DNA of 64,000 nucleotides, from contig OX419755.1 of NCBI GenBank assembly GCA_948567375.1, positions 45,203,001-45,267,000 of the forward strand, read 5' to 3'. The notes beneath the pieces are model-generated. The model was not told the origin of the DNA. It ran no database searches and saw nothing but the letters and a program-made list of their open reading frames with translations. Positions 49,061 to 59,857 of this stretch are shown piece by piece. The stretch's first letter is position 1; each line of letters begins with the position of its first letter. The stretch is from Lunularia cruciata (Eukaryota; Streptophyta; Marchantiopsida; Lunulariales; Lunulariaceae). The position numbers were made by a program, and so were the translations under genes.

Positions 49061-49405
49061 CAGACAGCACCGATGACACTTGATGTTTCTACAAGCCGCA
49101 CTATCTTGAGAGTGTGTGAGGTTTTGCCATCTGGAGTCCTTGTGTTAGAAGGACGTGATGGTGTTGTTTGGAAGGATCATGTGTGCAATTATGCGCCATG
49201 CCACCTTCCAAACATTGATGGTACTATGGACCTAAGCTTGGCACTTGTACGTGTAGGCTTGAGGTGTATGTTATGTGGCTCTTCTGGTGGAGCTGCTACT
49301 ATGTTAGTGTGTGATAGTTGTTCGAGAGGATGGCATACGGCATGTATGACTCCTCCCCTCATGGTGGTTCCTCAAGGACAATGGTTATGTCCTAGATGTA
49401 CTTGA
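49061..49405 (+). pseudogene. integrase tail with C-terminal PHD finger
   Basis: After the integrase core a GPY/F-like stretch (ILRVCEVLPSGVLVLEGRDG, then APCHLPNID) leads to a C4HC3 PHD finger over the last 45 residues: CMLC, VCDSC, GWHTAC and CPRC, with the hydrophobic TPPLMVVPQGQW between. All eight ligands are present and no stop occurs. PHD fingers read the tail of histone H3. Here the module sits where chromoviruses carry a chromodomain, so steering integration to a chromatin state is a plausible role. Copy 1 retains a decayed version. Confidence 0.85.
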
Positions 49406-49559
49406 CCTATAGCTAGTTCATTCTTTATATGGTATAGATTGCAGACAGGCGACTAACGATGGGGCTCCATAGCACCCGGTCTCCTGATCTTTGCCCATTA
49501 GAGGGTATACCATATACTTAGAGTAGATGGCTATCTGGAGTTAGAGGGACCCAACCGCC
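49406..49559 (+). other. 3' untranslated stretch of the element
   Basis: Between the stop of the polyprotein and the purine tract. It is shared with copy 1 at 790-947. No further coding is evident. Confidence 0.6.
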
Positions 49560-49573
49560 AGCTAGGGAGGCAA
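49560..49573 (+). promoter_or_regulatory. polypurine tract
   Basis: AGCTAGGGAGGCAA lies directly before block A. In copy 1 the same position reads AAGAGAGGAGA, a better tract. This would prime plus-strand synthesis, which makes the start of A the start of the replicative LTR. Confidence 0.55.
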
Positions 49574-50236
49574 TTGTGGCACTTTAGAGTCTATGTATGA
49601 CTTATGTGTGAGTTGTGCTTCTATAGTGTATGATGTTGACAGCGATGTATGTTGTGTAGCGATGTATATACGCACGACAACTGTCACGCCATTTGTAGTT
49701 CCGCATCTAGATGCTTGGACATTGGAGTTCCAGTGATAGTAGTTAGAGTTATTCTAACAATTTCTCAAAGACTACTTTTTGACGGTTAGATTTTGCGTTC
49801 AGGGTACTGACTTCACGGTGGGGCCCACCATCACTTTGCACCGTTTGCACCGTTGAGTGTGCCGTCAGCAGGACCGTTAGGGTTTCAGAGCTAGCTCGAG
49901 TCCAGGGGGTATAGTTTCAAAGTGAGCTCCAAAGAGCTCACTTCTCTGATGTTGAGCCTTCGAGTTCCTGGCTATGGTGGACAGAGGCCGGCGAGCGTCA
50001 CCTGGATTCTCTATGCTTGAGTGGGTGTGGCTTGACTGTAATCAGTGCCCAGTTGTTGGCAGTTTATAGAGTGACAGATCAAGTACTGATTTGAGTTGAG
50101 TTGAGTTGAGAGTGTTAATCAATCTGATTATTGTGGCACTTTAGAGTCTATGTATGACTTATGTGTGAGTTGTGCTTCTATAGTGTATGATGTTGACAGC
50201 GATGTATGTTGTGTCACAATGTATATATGCATGACA
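49574..50236 (+). repeat. family-D 3' terminal repeat, A-core-A (copy 2)
   Basis: Block A (49574-49679, 106 bp), AC (49680-49681), core (49682-50130, 449 bp), and a second A (50131-50236, 106 bp) ending CATGACA. Block lengths match exactly. The A-to-core joint reads TGACA-AC-TGTCA, a near palindrome. Confidence 0.92.
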
Positions 50237-50258
50237 TGTTGTTGTTGTTGTTGTTGTA
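50237..50258. repeat. (TTG)n microsatellite at the insertion edge
   Basis: About seven GTT/TTG units begin at the right flank of the element and include the putative 4-bp target duplication TGTT. Confidence 0.8.
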
Positions 50259-51267
50259 TAAAAATTATGATCTAAAAATATGTTAAGCTTATCTTCAATC
50301 CAAGGAATATCTTTAGTGAGAATTTTTTATATGCACCATATGCTAGAAGGAAGAACAAGTAGGTTTTGAGTACCATCAAGGAATACAACTCAAAAATAAT
50401 ACTCCCATCATTTCCTAAATCTCTCATTCTCTCTCTCAATCATTTGTTCACTCTTTTATATCAAAGCTCTTCTCAAATAGCCCATTGTAAGAATGTCAAT
50501 ATGCAAGATCCTTCTCTTAGATTCATAAAAAGGTGCTCTAGAATTAAAGGCTCAACTAAGTTAAATGACATAATTGTTACTCTCTAAATAAGACAATCTC
50601 ACTCTTTACTTAGAAAATGTAGGTAGTATTAACAAAGCCACTCATGATTTACTCACCAAATTATTGAGGTATGTGCTTTTGTAACTTGATAAAATCCTTA
50701 ATTTACTTGAATTATCCAAGGTTAGGAATCCTTGGTCAACAAGCCTTCTCATGATTTTCTTGGTTTCACATGCCTCCTTAAATAGGCTTCAAAACATATA
50801 TCCCAAGATTTTAGTATAATTTCTTAATTATAAATTACAATCTATTTCAAGGTCAAGTCAAATCTACCTAACTTAGTAAAGCAATAATAATTTGACACCT
50901 TTCATATACCAAGTCATTTGACCATACAAAGTATAATCAAAATATAAAGTTTTTAAAAGGGTTTCACTCTAATATAAAGAGTTACCACTTTAATATAATA
51001 TAATTTAAAATTGACTAAGAGTCCTATTAAGTTTTTAATAATCAAATATTAGATCTTTCCCTTTATTTTCCATACTAAATTAGTTAGAGATACCTCTAAT
51101 TTAGTTAATAACTAAACTTAACTATATGTAACTATCTCAAAACAATCAAAATGTCTCAATGATAAATATGAATCCTAGGATGTGACATCTACCTTTAGAA
51201 TAAGAATCTCATTCTATCCTTTGAGTGAAGTTCTGCTTCTTTTGTCAAAAGGATTTCAACTTCTTGA
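50259..51267. other. AT-rich, no gene recognised
   Basis: The frame at 50366-50587 (+) has no recognisable motif. No repeat shared with the rest of the window is evident. Confidence 0.4.
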
Positions 51268-51811
51268 TATCATGAGATTTGTAGCACCTAAGCTAGTTTG
51301 CTAGGACACTTGATTGATTATCTTTGCAATCACAATTATATGAATAAAAATGCATAGAAAAATTAGTGATAGCTATCTAATGTAGTTTTTTGAACCATTT
51401 GAACCACCATTTGGACTATCAATATCATTGAACCACCTATTGGATATGCCATTAAGGTTGGACTTCCTTATCTTTCCAAGGAGTAGTATACCTCAAATTG
51501 GAGCTTCAAAGAGCTAACTTATTCTATGTTGAGCCTTTTGAGCTCTTAGCTATGGTAGCAAGTGTAACTTGGGTCTGTTGAAATATAGTGCGTTTGACTT
51601 CATGAGTGTAATCAATTGCATATTGGCAAAGTACCTGAAGTATATTTCTGATTTTTGATTACATAGAAGAAGGGAGCTCTATGAATATCCACTTCAAAAT
51701 ATACCATTGGCATTTCAGAGTTTGTGCATGACTTTATATATAAGTTATGCTTCTATAATTTATGGTATTGATAATATTATACATTGTGCAGTGATTTAGA
51801 TATGCAAAACA
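51268..51811 (+). repeat. solo LTR of family D (core-A)
   Basis: About 544 bp aligning with core (from TATCATGAGATTTG) followed by block A, ending GCAAAACA. No internal element is attached. TTGA flanks it on both sides (51264-51267 and 51812-51815), a 4-bp target duplication. This marks core start and A end as the integration boundaries of the family. Confidence 0.75.
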
Positions 51812-52253
51812 TTGACTTCATTAAAGAATCTACCCCAATACCATAAGTATGATTACCCTAGACTTCTTCTATGATATAAGGACCACAATACTTAGATCAA
51901 AACTTCTTGTTTGAAAGTCTCAAAGTGTCTTAGTACAAAAATGATAACTTATAGAAGAGTAAGGATACTTGATTTCTTTGCAAAGGATTACAATTAGAAA
52001 AGTCATGCAAAAATCAGTTCAATATTTGAAAATATTGAATGATATATTGCATCCAAAATCCTGTTGTCTATCATTTTTCTTGCAAAGTGACTTGCAAAAC
52101 AAACAAGTGCCAAGCTTGTCTTTCATCCAATTGATACTTCCAAAGTTAGATTTGATGTGTACCATGTATTAGAATAAAATTTTTGTATTAGGTATTATTA
52201 AGGATAAAAAATCAATAAGATCCTTGGAATCTTTGGTCAATGGCAATTACATG
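51812..52253. other. AT-rich, no gene recognised
   Basis: A frame at 51969-52172 (+) is without motif. I see no feature I can support. Confidence 0.4.
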
Positions 52254-52450
52254 TGTCACAAGATTTGTAGTGCCAAAGCTAGTTTGCTTGGATCCTGGAG
52301 TGATAATCTTGGTGGTCAAAGTTATACTAGTAGTTGCTCAAAGATTAGTTAGTGGTGACAACATTTTTTGTTAAGGCTATTGATCACACCATTGGATCCC
52401 AGTCACTTGCACCATTTGCATTGTCAATTGGGCTTGTAACACCTATTTAT
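52254..52450 (+). repeat. family-D LTR core fragment
   Basis: It begins TGTCACAAGATTTG and follows the first part of the core as far as the CACC-rich segment, then loses similarity. No block A precedes it, again pointing to TGTCAC as the family terminus. Confidence 0.65.
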
Positions 52451-52559
52451 GCATGTATGCTCTATAAGGATATTAAGTTTACTATTGCAAGTAGTGGAGA
52501 AATATTATCTATATGGAGTTCAACTAAAAAATTTTACATTAGTTCTGGTTGACTAGAGT

Positions 52560-55500
52560 TAGTCCTAGCTAAGATAAAGATGACCTTATTCTTGAGGAAG
52601 GGAAAGGAGTGAACATCAAAGATGGTGAGGAATATTATCAAAGAGTGATAGCCTCTAAGGTTCCAATGGTAGTCCCAATAGTTTGTGCTCCCTCTTGAGT
52701 GATCGTATCAATCCTTTATTGAAGTAGGAAGTAGCAATTGAGCATTTATTGTGTGTATGAATCATGGAGTTGTAGTTGCAAGATCTGATGCAAAAAATGC
52801 AATGAATGTTGGATGAGTTTTGGGAGATCAAGATGACAATGGAAGCATTGCAAATTCAAGTGTGCACCTTCAAGAATGATCAAGTAATGCAAGAAGGAGA
52901 AGCATCCCAAAACCCAATACTAGCGGCCAAAGCACTTGGAGAGGCATTCATGTTGATGACACCAACTTTAGTCAACAATAAAGCCACACTGTTACTATTG
53001 ATGAAGAAGATGTGCAACATCAAGCCTTACAAGAGATATTGTTCCATGGATGTTATGAAAAACTAGATTTCAAGAATGAATCAATACTTTCAATTATTAC
53101 AACTAAGATCACTGATCATTCCATAGGCATATTTTCATGTAAGTAAGTGACTAATAAAGCTCTCACATGGTATGATGCTTGGGAAAAATCAATGTTGGTT
53201 GAAGGAAAAGAGATCATTTGGACGACAATGGAAGAAAGGTTGTTGAAGAATTTCCAATCTATGGATTTTGTGTAGATGGCCCAACTGGAATATAGGGGTT
53301 GAAGTAAAATAATGTGGAGGCATTTTTGATTTTCAGGTCATGATAACCAATATGAGTCCCGAATCTTGTGACAATTTCAAATAGGGGTTAAAAGAGAAAA
53401 TTCACCAACAAGTAATGGTACAAAATCCTCACATTGTTTTTGAAGCCATTACATGCCTTCAAAGAATAGCAAGTGTGCTTAGAGGAGGTGAAGAAATAAT
53501 CCTAACTTCAACATTATTAGGCTAAAATACCACATTTTGGTGGACCAATTCCTCTAGAACTGTGCAACATTTGGTTTTGAGACCAAGGAGCACAACAACT
53601 CCAAGGAGAATGGGGATGAGTCAAAGAAAGGAGAGATGGAATCCCACAAGAGGAAGGTGCTCAAGCAAAACAATGATATTGTTACAATTGTAGTTGAATT
53701 GAGCACATGACCATCGATTGTTGTGCTTGACTTCCTAGAGGTCCTTTGCCTCCATATAAGCAATCTTTGAACAACATAGAGAGACAAACTAAAGAAGAGG
53801 ATGTTGAAATCACATCAGAAAACAAAGATCACTAGTAAGTGTAACTCATGGCCTTATTGGCTCAATAGAGAAGAGTAAAAGTAAGGGGAGGAAGAGGATG
53901 AGTGCACAAAGGTTGAAGAAGACAAATGCACAACCAATTGTTGTAAATGGAGTCCTAGAAGCCAATCAAGTGAGAGTATCAATTGACCTTGGAGCAATAG
54001 AGAATTTCTTGTCTTGCTTTGTTGCAAGAAGGTTGAAGATGGAAGTAGAGAAGGATGAGAATAACAAAGTAGAGTTACTTAATGGTTAGACAAAGAGGAT
54101 TGAGTTGTTACTTAGAAATATATCACTCTCTATAGGAGAGTATAAGGAAGAAATTGAGTGGCAAGTGATATGATTAGCTCATTATAATTTGATCTTAGGC
54201 ATGTTGTGGATGAAGCACTACAATCCCATGGTTGATTGGAGAAAGAAAGTAGTGAGAATTGGCCAATGGAAGATCATTAGGGTTAAATAAAAATCATAAA
54301 GGCAAGAACTTCCTCTCTATGTCATAAAGACAACAATTATTGGTAAGATAGATCGATGTTACATGGATCTAATAAGAGAAGTCTAGATGCACAACTTAAT
54401 GGATAAATTCTTAATAATTTGAAAAATGTGGTTAATGAGTTTCAGGATATCTTTCAAGATGATTTACCCTTAGGATTACCACCAAAAAGGAGAGTAGATC
54501 ATAAAATTGAGATACTTTTTAGGAAGACACTTCCTTATAAGGCCCATATCAACTATCAACTCATGAGTTGGAGGAGTGTAAGGTTCAAATGAAGGATATG
54601 TTGCAAAAGGGGTTTATTTAACCAACATATAAGCATATGGGTCTTTTGTTTTGTTTGTGAAGAAGAAAGATGGTATAATGCACATGTGCATTGACTATTA
54701 AGGCTTAAATCAACAAATAGTGAAGAATAAATACCCATTACCTCACATGGATGACTTGTTTGATCAACTCAATGGAGCAAAACCCTTTGCCAAACTTGAT
54801 AAATGGAGTAGTTACAACCAAATTAGGGTAATGGAGGAAGATATATACAAAATTTCCTTTTGAATAAATATGGTTACTTTGAGTACCTGGTGATACTATT
54901 TGGCCTCACCAATGCACTAGCCACTTTAATGAGTTTGATAAATGATATATTTTATCATTACTTGGATAAATTTTTATAATTTTCCTTTATGACATCTTAG
55001 TCTAAAATATGATGATGATGGAGCATAAGCAATATATGCAAGAAGTATTCCAAATTCTACAACAGAATCAATTGTACATGAAAATCTTGAAGTGTAACAT
55101 TTTCCTTGATGACATCTTAGTATACAATAAGATGATGATGGGGCACAAGCAACATTTGCAAGAAGTCTCCCAAATTTTGTGACAAAATCAATTGTATGCC
55201 AAAATCTTAAAATTAAAGTGGCAAGTCTAAAGTAGACTACTTAGGGTATAAAGTAAATGCATAAGGTATTTTCAAGTGTTAATAAATAAAATAAAGGTCA
55301 TTTATAAATAGGGTGCTCTAAAAGATCAGACTCAACTCAAGAGTTTCTTGGGATTGAAGGAGGTTCTATCATCAATTTTTCAAGGACTCCTCCATGGTAG
55401 CAAAACCTCTAATAACACTACTTGGCAAGGAGAAAAAGTTGATATGAGGAAATGCACAAGAATTGGACTTTCAATAATTGAAAGATGCATTACAACATAC

Positions 55501-57366
55501 ACCAATCTTGAAATGGTATGATCCAAAACATCCAATCAAGTTGGCTGTAGATGCATCAAGCATTACAATAGAAGCAATCCTACAAGAAGAATGGCACCCA
55601 ATTGCATATTTCTCTTGAAAGCTACTATGGGTAGAATGCAATTATCACACCATCAAACAAGAAAAGTTGACTATTGTCTTTGTAACCAAGCATTGGAAGC
55701 ATGATCTTGGCAAAAAGGCATTTTTAGTGGAGATAGACCACAAACGTCTAGTCTACATTAAGACATAGAAAGATGTATTTCATCAATAGATTTGGTTGGC
55801 AAAGTGGAGACAACTGTTCAACATGACAATCACATATATGGAAGGCAAGAAGCAACTTGCACATGGTTTCACCCAAATTTCTATGGTGAAAAATTTGGTG
55901 TAGAGGTCAAGATGAACCTAGAATTTTGGCCAAGGATTCTTACTCTTATAAAGAATGACCTATAGATTGTAGGAGCTCAATCATCAAAAGATATAACAAG
56001 TATCCAAGGACTTACTTTTCATGATGGAAAGTTATAGATCTTGGATGCCCTGGACCTAAGAACCACCATCCTAGTTGAATGTCATGATTCTGCCATTACA
56101 GGTCATGTTGGAGTAGACAAGACCTTAGATATAGTCAAATACCATAACTATTGGCCCAAGATGAGCATCAATGTTATGGAATATGTTCAAAGTTGCTACT
56201 CTATGAACAAAATAAAAACTCTAATTAGGGTCCCACAAGACTCCTCCAAGCCCTCCCTACTCCTACACAACATTGTAAATAGGTCAGCATGGATCTGATT
56301 TGTGAATTGCTTAAGGTCACCACAAGGTTTGACTCCATTGTAGTCTTTATATACCAACTAAGAAAAATAGTTCATGTGTATCCTACAACCAAGGATGTGA
56401 TTGCTCCACAATTAGTTCAATTATACTTAGTTGTAGTTTTTCTCACCATGGCCTTTCTCAAGTACTCATCACCAATTGAGGCACTCAATTCACTAGTTTG
56501 TTTTGGAAAACACTCTTTGGTATCTTCAAAACCAAAATGGCCATGTCTACGGCATACCATTCACAAACCAATGGACAAACAGAGCAGGCTTATTGCATTA
56601 TTGAGGACATACTCCAAGGCTTCATCTTAGAAGAGCAAGAAAGGTGAGACACCTTAATCTATTGGTAAAATTTGCCTAAAAAAATTGAGTGATTGCATCT
56701 ACATAGATCATACCATTCTTCCTCATGTATAGGGAATATCTTTTCACACTTTCAAGCTTGGTAAAGATCTGCCCAACGGCTACAAAGATTGATGTTGTCA
56801 ACAATTTTGTTTCTAGAGTCCAACAAGGTGTGGAGAATGCCAAACATAGGTTGTAGATCATCCAAAATTGACAAAAAAACTATGTGGATGCATATCACAT
56901 GCACATGGAGTTTAGCATTGGGATCAAGTCTGGCTGTCCATAACCAACCTCATGTTAATTGGCCCTTATATTTTATTGTTCCTTTTCTCATCCTCCATTG
57001 AATTAGAGTAGTAGCCTATCAACTCAAGCTACCACCACACATGAAGATCCATCCAATGTTCCACATTTCCTTATTATGTAGATATGCATCCCAACCACCC
57101 CACTTTCCTTCCATACAAGAAGTTAGACCTTGTCCAACATTCATTCATGGCACGGAGGAATATGAAGTCAAATGCATTCTTCAAAAATGCATCCATGGTA
57201 CCCACTATTTGTAAGTGGAATATCTCGTACATTGGAAAGTGTACTCATTGTATGAGGCAACAAAGGAACCAACCACTAACTTGATCTATGCACCGGTGTT
57301 AGTGCAATCTTTTGAGCAATACCTTTGCAACAAGGACATTGCATCTAACAAGGGAATAGGTTTATA
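52560..57366 (+). mobile_element. Ty3/gypsy (family X) degenerate gag-pol
   Basis: A chromovirus-like element read through many stops: gag (about 52690-53550), CCHC knuckle (about 53665, CYNC...H...C), protease (VSIDLGAIENFLS near 53975), RT (54440-55000), RNase H (55500-55900), integrase zinc finger (56080-56215) and core (56280-56860), and a C-terminal tail to about 57300. The second zinc-finger cysteine is Met. The segment around the RT YxDD region is tandemly duplicated (54981-55220). It is followed by the start of a family-X LTR. A clear 5' LTR was not found. It is not translatable. Confidence 0.75.
54981..55220 (+). repeat. 120-bp tandem duplication in the family-X RT
   Basis: The block TTTCCTT(T/G)ATGACATCTTAG starts at 54981 and again at 55101. 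The next about 100 bp, including AAGATGATGATGG-like and GCAAGAAGT blocks, repeat in order. The unit is 40 codons long and covers the region normally holding the catalytic aspartates. Confidence 0.7.
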
Positions 57367-57476
57367 ATACCATTAGCTAGGAAATTTATTTAGATGTGGA
57401 AATTGGTTTGTAATATCTGGAAGGATGTTATATATGATGGTCTAAGTAGATTGGATAGAGGTGTCACCCAAAGAGT
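57367..57476 (+). repeat. family-X LTR, truncated start
   Basis: About 110 bp matching the start of the LTR at 57643-58213. It directly follows the family-X pol, so it is probably that element's 3' LTR, cut off where family-D copy 4 begins. Confidence 0.6.
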
Positions 57477-57642
57477 ACTTGAAAAGTGAGGTTAGATGAA
57501 AATTGGGTGTAAGAAATGTAGTATCTCTAAGTTTGGTAGAATTGATAGTATTTATGATAGTTATTACTCAAGTTCAATTTAAGTTGTGTGGATTGTGTGT
57601 GGAAGAATTGCTCAATTTATTGTAGATTTGACAATGGAATAA

Positions 57643-58213
57643 TGTCATACCATTAGCTAGATATATTATCTAGAGATAGAAATTGGCTTGGTAATATCTA
57701 GAAGGATTTTATATATGATGGTCTATGTAAATCAAATGGAAGTGTCACCAAAGAGTACTTTCACTAATAGGGTAGAGGCCAAAAACATTTTGAAAACTTT
57801 AGAGCTAATTTTGGAGGTGTAAAATATGAATTAGGCCTTGAAAATTGAAAGATTCCTTTTTTTAAAGAAAAGGTATTGCCTTCTCCTCTTATGTTCATCT
57901 CATGAAGAGCTTCTAACGGTATATCACTCATGTTATTTTGAGCTTTTTATGAGAAGATTCTCCAAAGATTTATTTTGATCAAACTTGTTTGACCAACTAG
58001 ATATGACAAGGATCAACATATCACCCATCTATGCAACTAATCTAAGGGTAGAGCTTGTTGACATATCACCAATCTATGTATCTGATCCAAGGATAGAGCT
58101 TCCTTTGAGAGGATCCTCTTTGCTATATAATTAAGACAATGTGCTCTTTTGGGGCATTGGAGTATTGAGGGTTGAAGCCTTTTGTTCTTTCTCTTATGTT
58201 TTTCTTGGCAGTT
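57643..58213 (+). repeat. family-X LTR inserted in the copy 4 leader
   Basis: About 570 bp beginning TGTCATACCATTAGC. It splits the leader between 57640 and about 58220. It matches 57367-57476 over its first part and 63413-64000 in reverse complement over its full length. The end is approximate. No internal element accompanies it, so it behaves as a solo LTR. Confidence 0.65.
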
Positions 58214-58457
58214 CTCCTATCCTTGGAACAATAGAAGTAGATGATGTGCGGAAATGAAACCTAAATTTGGTTAAATTGAGGTCAAATTGAAGAATAGGTG
58301 TTCAATTTTGTTGACAAAGAGGTCAATTTTGAGAGTGAGAGTTCAAATTGCTAGTTGAGGGTTGTGAAATGAAAAATTGGAAGAAGATTTGAAAATCTAT
58401 CTTCTAAAATTAGCAATTTGGAAGTCCACATCTATTAAATTTGTCCTAATTTGGAGG

Positions 58458-59056
58458 TTGGCCCAAGTTGGAAAGGCATTTAGAGGTCTATAAAATTTGG
58501 TGAAAGTTTGATTTGGAAGCCAATCTAAGGTAGAGCAAGTATTGGAGGTAATTTGGAGTTGGAGAAGTCACTATAGATGGTAGTTGAGTTAATTAATTAG
58601 TTAGATTGGAGAAAATCTTGAATTGACAAGAAGAATTGGCATCATTGGTTGAATTAGGGTTGGCTCAAGTTGGAGAGGCATTTGGAGGTCTACCAAGTTG
58701 GTGGAAGTTTGATTTGGAAGCCAATCCAAGTTAGAGCAAGTATTGGAGTCAACCAAAGTTGGAGAGGTCTTTAGAAATGATAGTTGAGTTAATCAATTAG
58801 CTGGATTGGAGATAATTGGAATTGACAAGAAGAATGACCTCATTTGGTTGAAGTAGGGTTGGCCTAAGTTGGAGAGGGATCTGGAGATCTACTAAAGTTG
58901 GTGGAAGTTTGATTTGGAAGCCAATCTACAGTAGAGAAAGCATTGGATGTCAGCCAGAGTTGGAGAGGTCTCTAGAGATGGTGGTTGAGTTAATAAATTT
59001 GCTAGATTAGAGACAGTTTGAATTGACAAGAAGAATGACCTCATTTGGTTGAATTA
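58458..59056 (+). repeat. tandem repeats in the copy 4 leader, about 200-bp unit x3
   Basis: Units start at about 58458, 58660 and 58859 with TTGGCC(C/T)AAGTTGGA-like blocks, and contain GTTTGATTTGGAAGCCAATC and ATTGACAAGAAGAAT in order. Copy 3 has a related array. Copy 2 lacks it. Confidence 0.75.
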
Positions 59057-59177
59057 GGGTGTTTAAAGGCTTAGAGGTATAGTAGGGTTATGGGCTAGAG
59101 AGGCTTAGAAGGGCCAATAAGTTTAGATGAGGTTTTGGTAGTTGTTTGGCAAAATCTACCCATCCTTTAGGATTATG

Positions 59178-59245
59178 TGCAATAGGGTTTGAACCTTAGA
59201 ACTTTAGCTCCTGGACTAGTGCTCAAACCAATTCACCAACCTCAC
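59178..59245 (-). other. tRNA-like sequence in the copy 4 leader (antisense)
   Basis: Box B reads AAGGTTCAAACCC on the minus strand (about 59197-59185), with a box A-like stretch upstream near 59238. It corresponds to the sites in copies 2 and 3. Confidence 0.4.
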
Positions 59246-59857
59246 TTATTGTTCTAGTGATTGGTAGACTAATACATATACTCATGTAACTTTAGCTAGT
59301 AGAGGATGTTTTATCCCATCCTTGGTGATCTTAATAGCATAGGAGTACATAAATGATCTTATTATATCAAATGCCAAATGCTATCAAAGTCAGTCTGATT
59401 TTGTTTTGTAAGATGGAGTGTTATCATTTAGATTTCTTGTGATTGGATATCTTCTTTATTCTTTGCTCTTATTTATGCATCATGTTTATGTGAATGCTTT
59501 GATATTTAAAGCATTGGTGCTCTAGTGTGCTCTTGATAGTGAGATTGGAGTGATGACTAGTAAAACTACATATGTTTCTCTTTGATAAGGGCAAAAGTGA
59601 TGACCTACAAACCATGAGAAAGCATGTTGCGATGGTAGGTTACAAGTTGCACTTTTCCCTAGTGTAATTATCATAGCTAGAGTTATATTAGTGGAAGGAG
59701 AGGCGTTTGGTTGGTGGTGGTACTTGGTGGTTATAGGTGTATTTTGGGATACATCATTACAACAAAGTTCTCTAGGGATTCTAGAAGAGACTTTGCTTTA
59801 ATATGCAATGAGTTTATATAGAGAAGTGCTTGATATCTGCATGTATTTCAAGTCCCA

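Larger units (their letters stand above)
42206..49405 (+). pseudogene. family-D gag-pro-MTase-RT-RH-IN-PHD polyprotein (copy 2)
   Basis: All recognisable domains lie in one frame over 7,200 nt with no frameshift. The first codon is GTG here, but the aligned codon is ATG in copies 3 (11054, -) and 4 (59858), so the start is inferred by comparison. Twenty internal stops occur at 42407, 42536, 42755, 43127, 44414, 44864, 45290, 45326, 45764, 46289, 46691, 46925, 47153, 47204, 47327, 48320, 48560, 48623, 48905 and 49028: 13 TAG, 6 TGA and 1 TAA. Context and homologues suggest most were Gln or Arg codons (CAG or CGA). The natural stop is TGA at 49403. The protein would have carried out capsid assembly, processing, reverse transcription and integration. 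Confidence 0.9.
40326..50236 (+). mobile_element. family-D Ty3/gypsy retrotransposon with DNA methyltransferase and PHD finger (copy 2)
   Basis: A structurally complete 9.9-kb element. In order: 5' LTR core (40326-40774), possible primer binding site, 1.4-kb leader, one frame of about 2,400 codons (42206-49405), a 3' untranslated stretch, a purine tract, and a 3' repeat arranged A-core-A (49574-50236). Its termini TGTCAC and ATGACA form a short inverted repeat. The frame encodes gag, protease, C5-cytosine methyltransferase, RT, RNase H, integrase and a PHD finger. The two core copies differ at 23 of 449 positions (20 transitions) and the two A copies at 5 of 106, by eye. Twenty stop codons make it non-autonomous now. 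Confidence 0.9.

Noticed and set aside
42206-49405. Stop-codon reassignment, readthrough or RNA editing making the frame functional
   Set aside because: Three kinds of stop are used and the changes follow deamination contexts. OST48 in the same window uses the standard code without in-frame stops. Nuclear transcripts are not known to be edited this way.
40326-50236. Tyrosine-recombinase retrotransposon (DIRS/PAT/Ngaro) suggested by split repeats
   Set aside because: The pol region encodes a gypsy-type integrase with D, D and E residues and a zinc finger, and insertions appear to make 4-bp duplications. No tyrosine recombinase is encoded.
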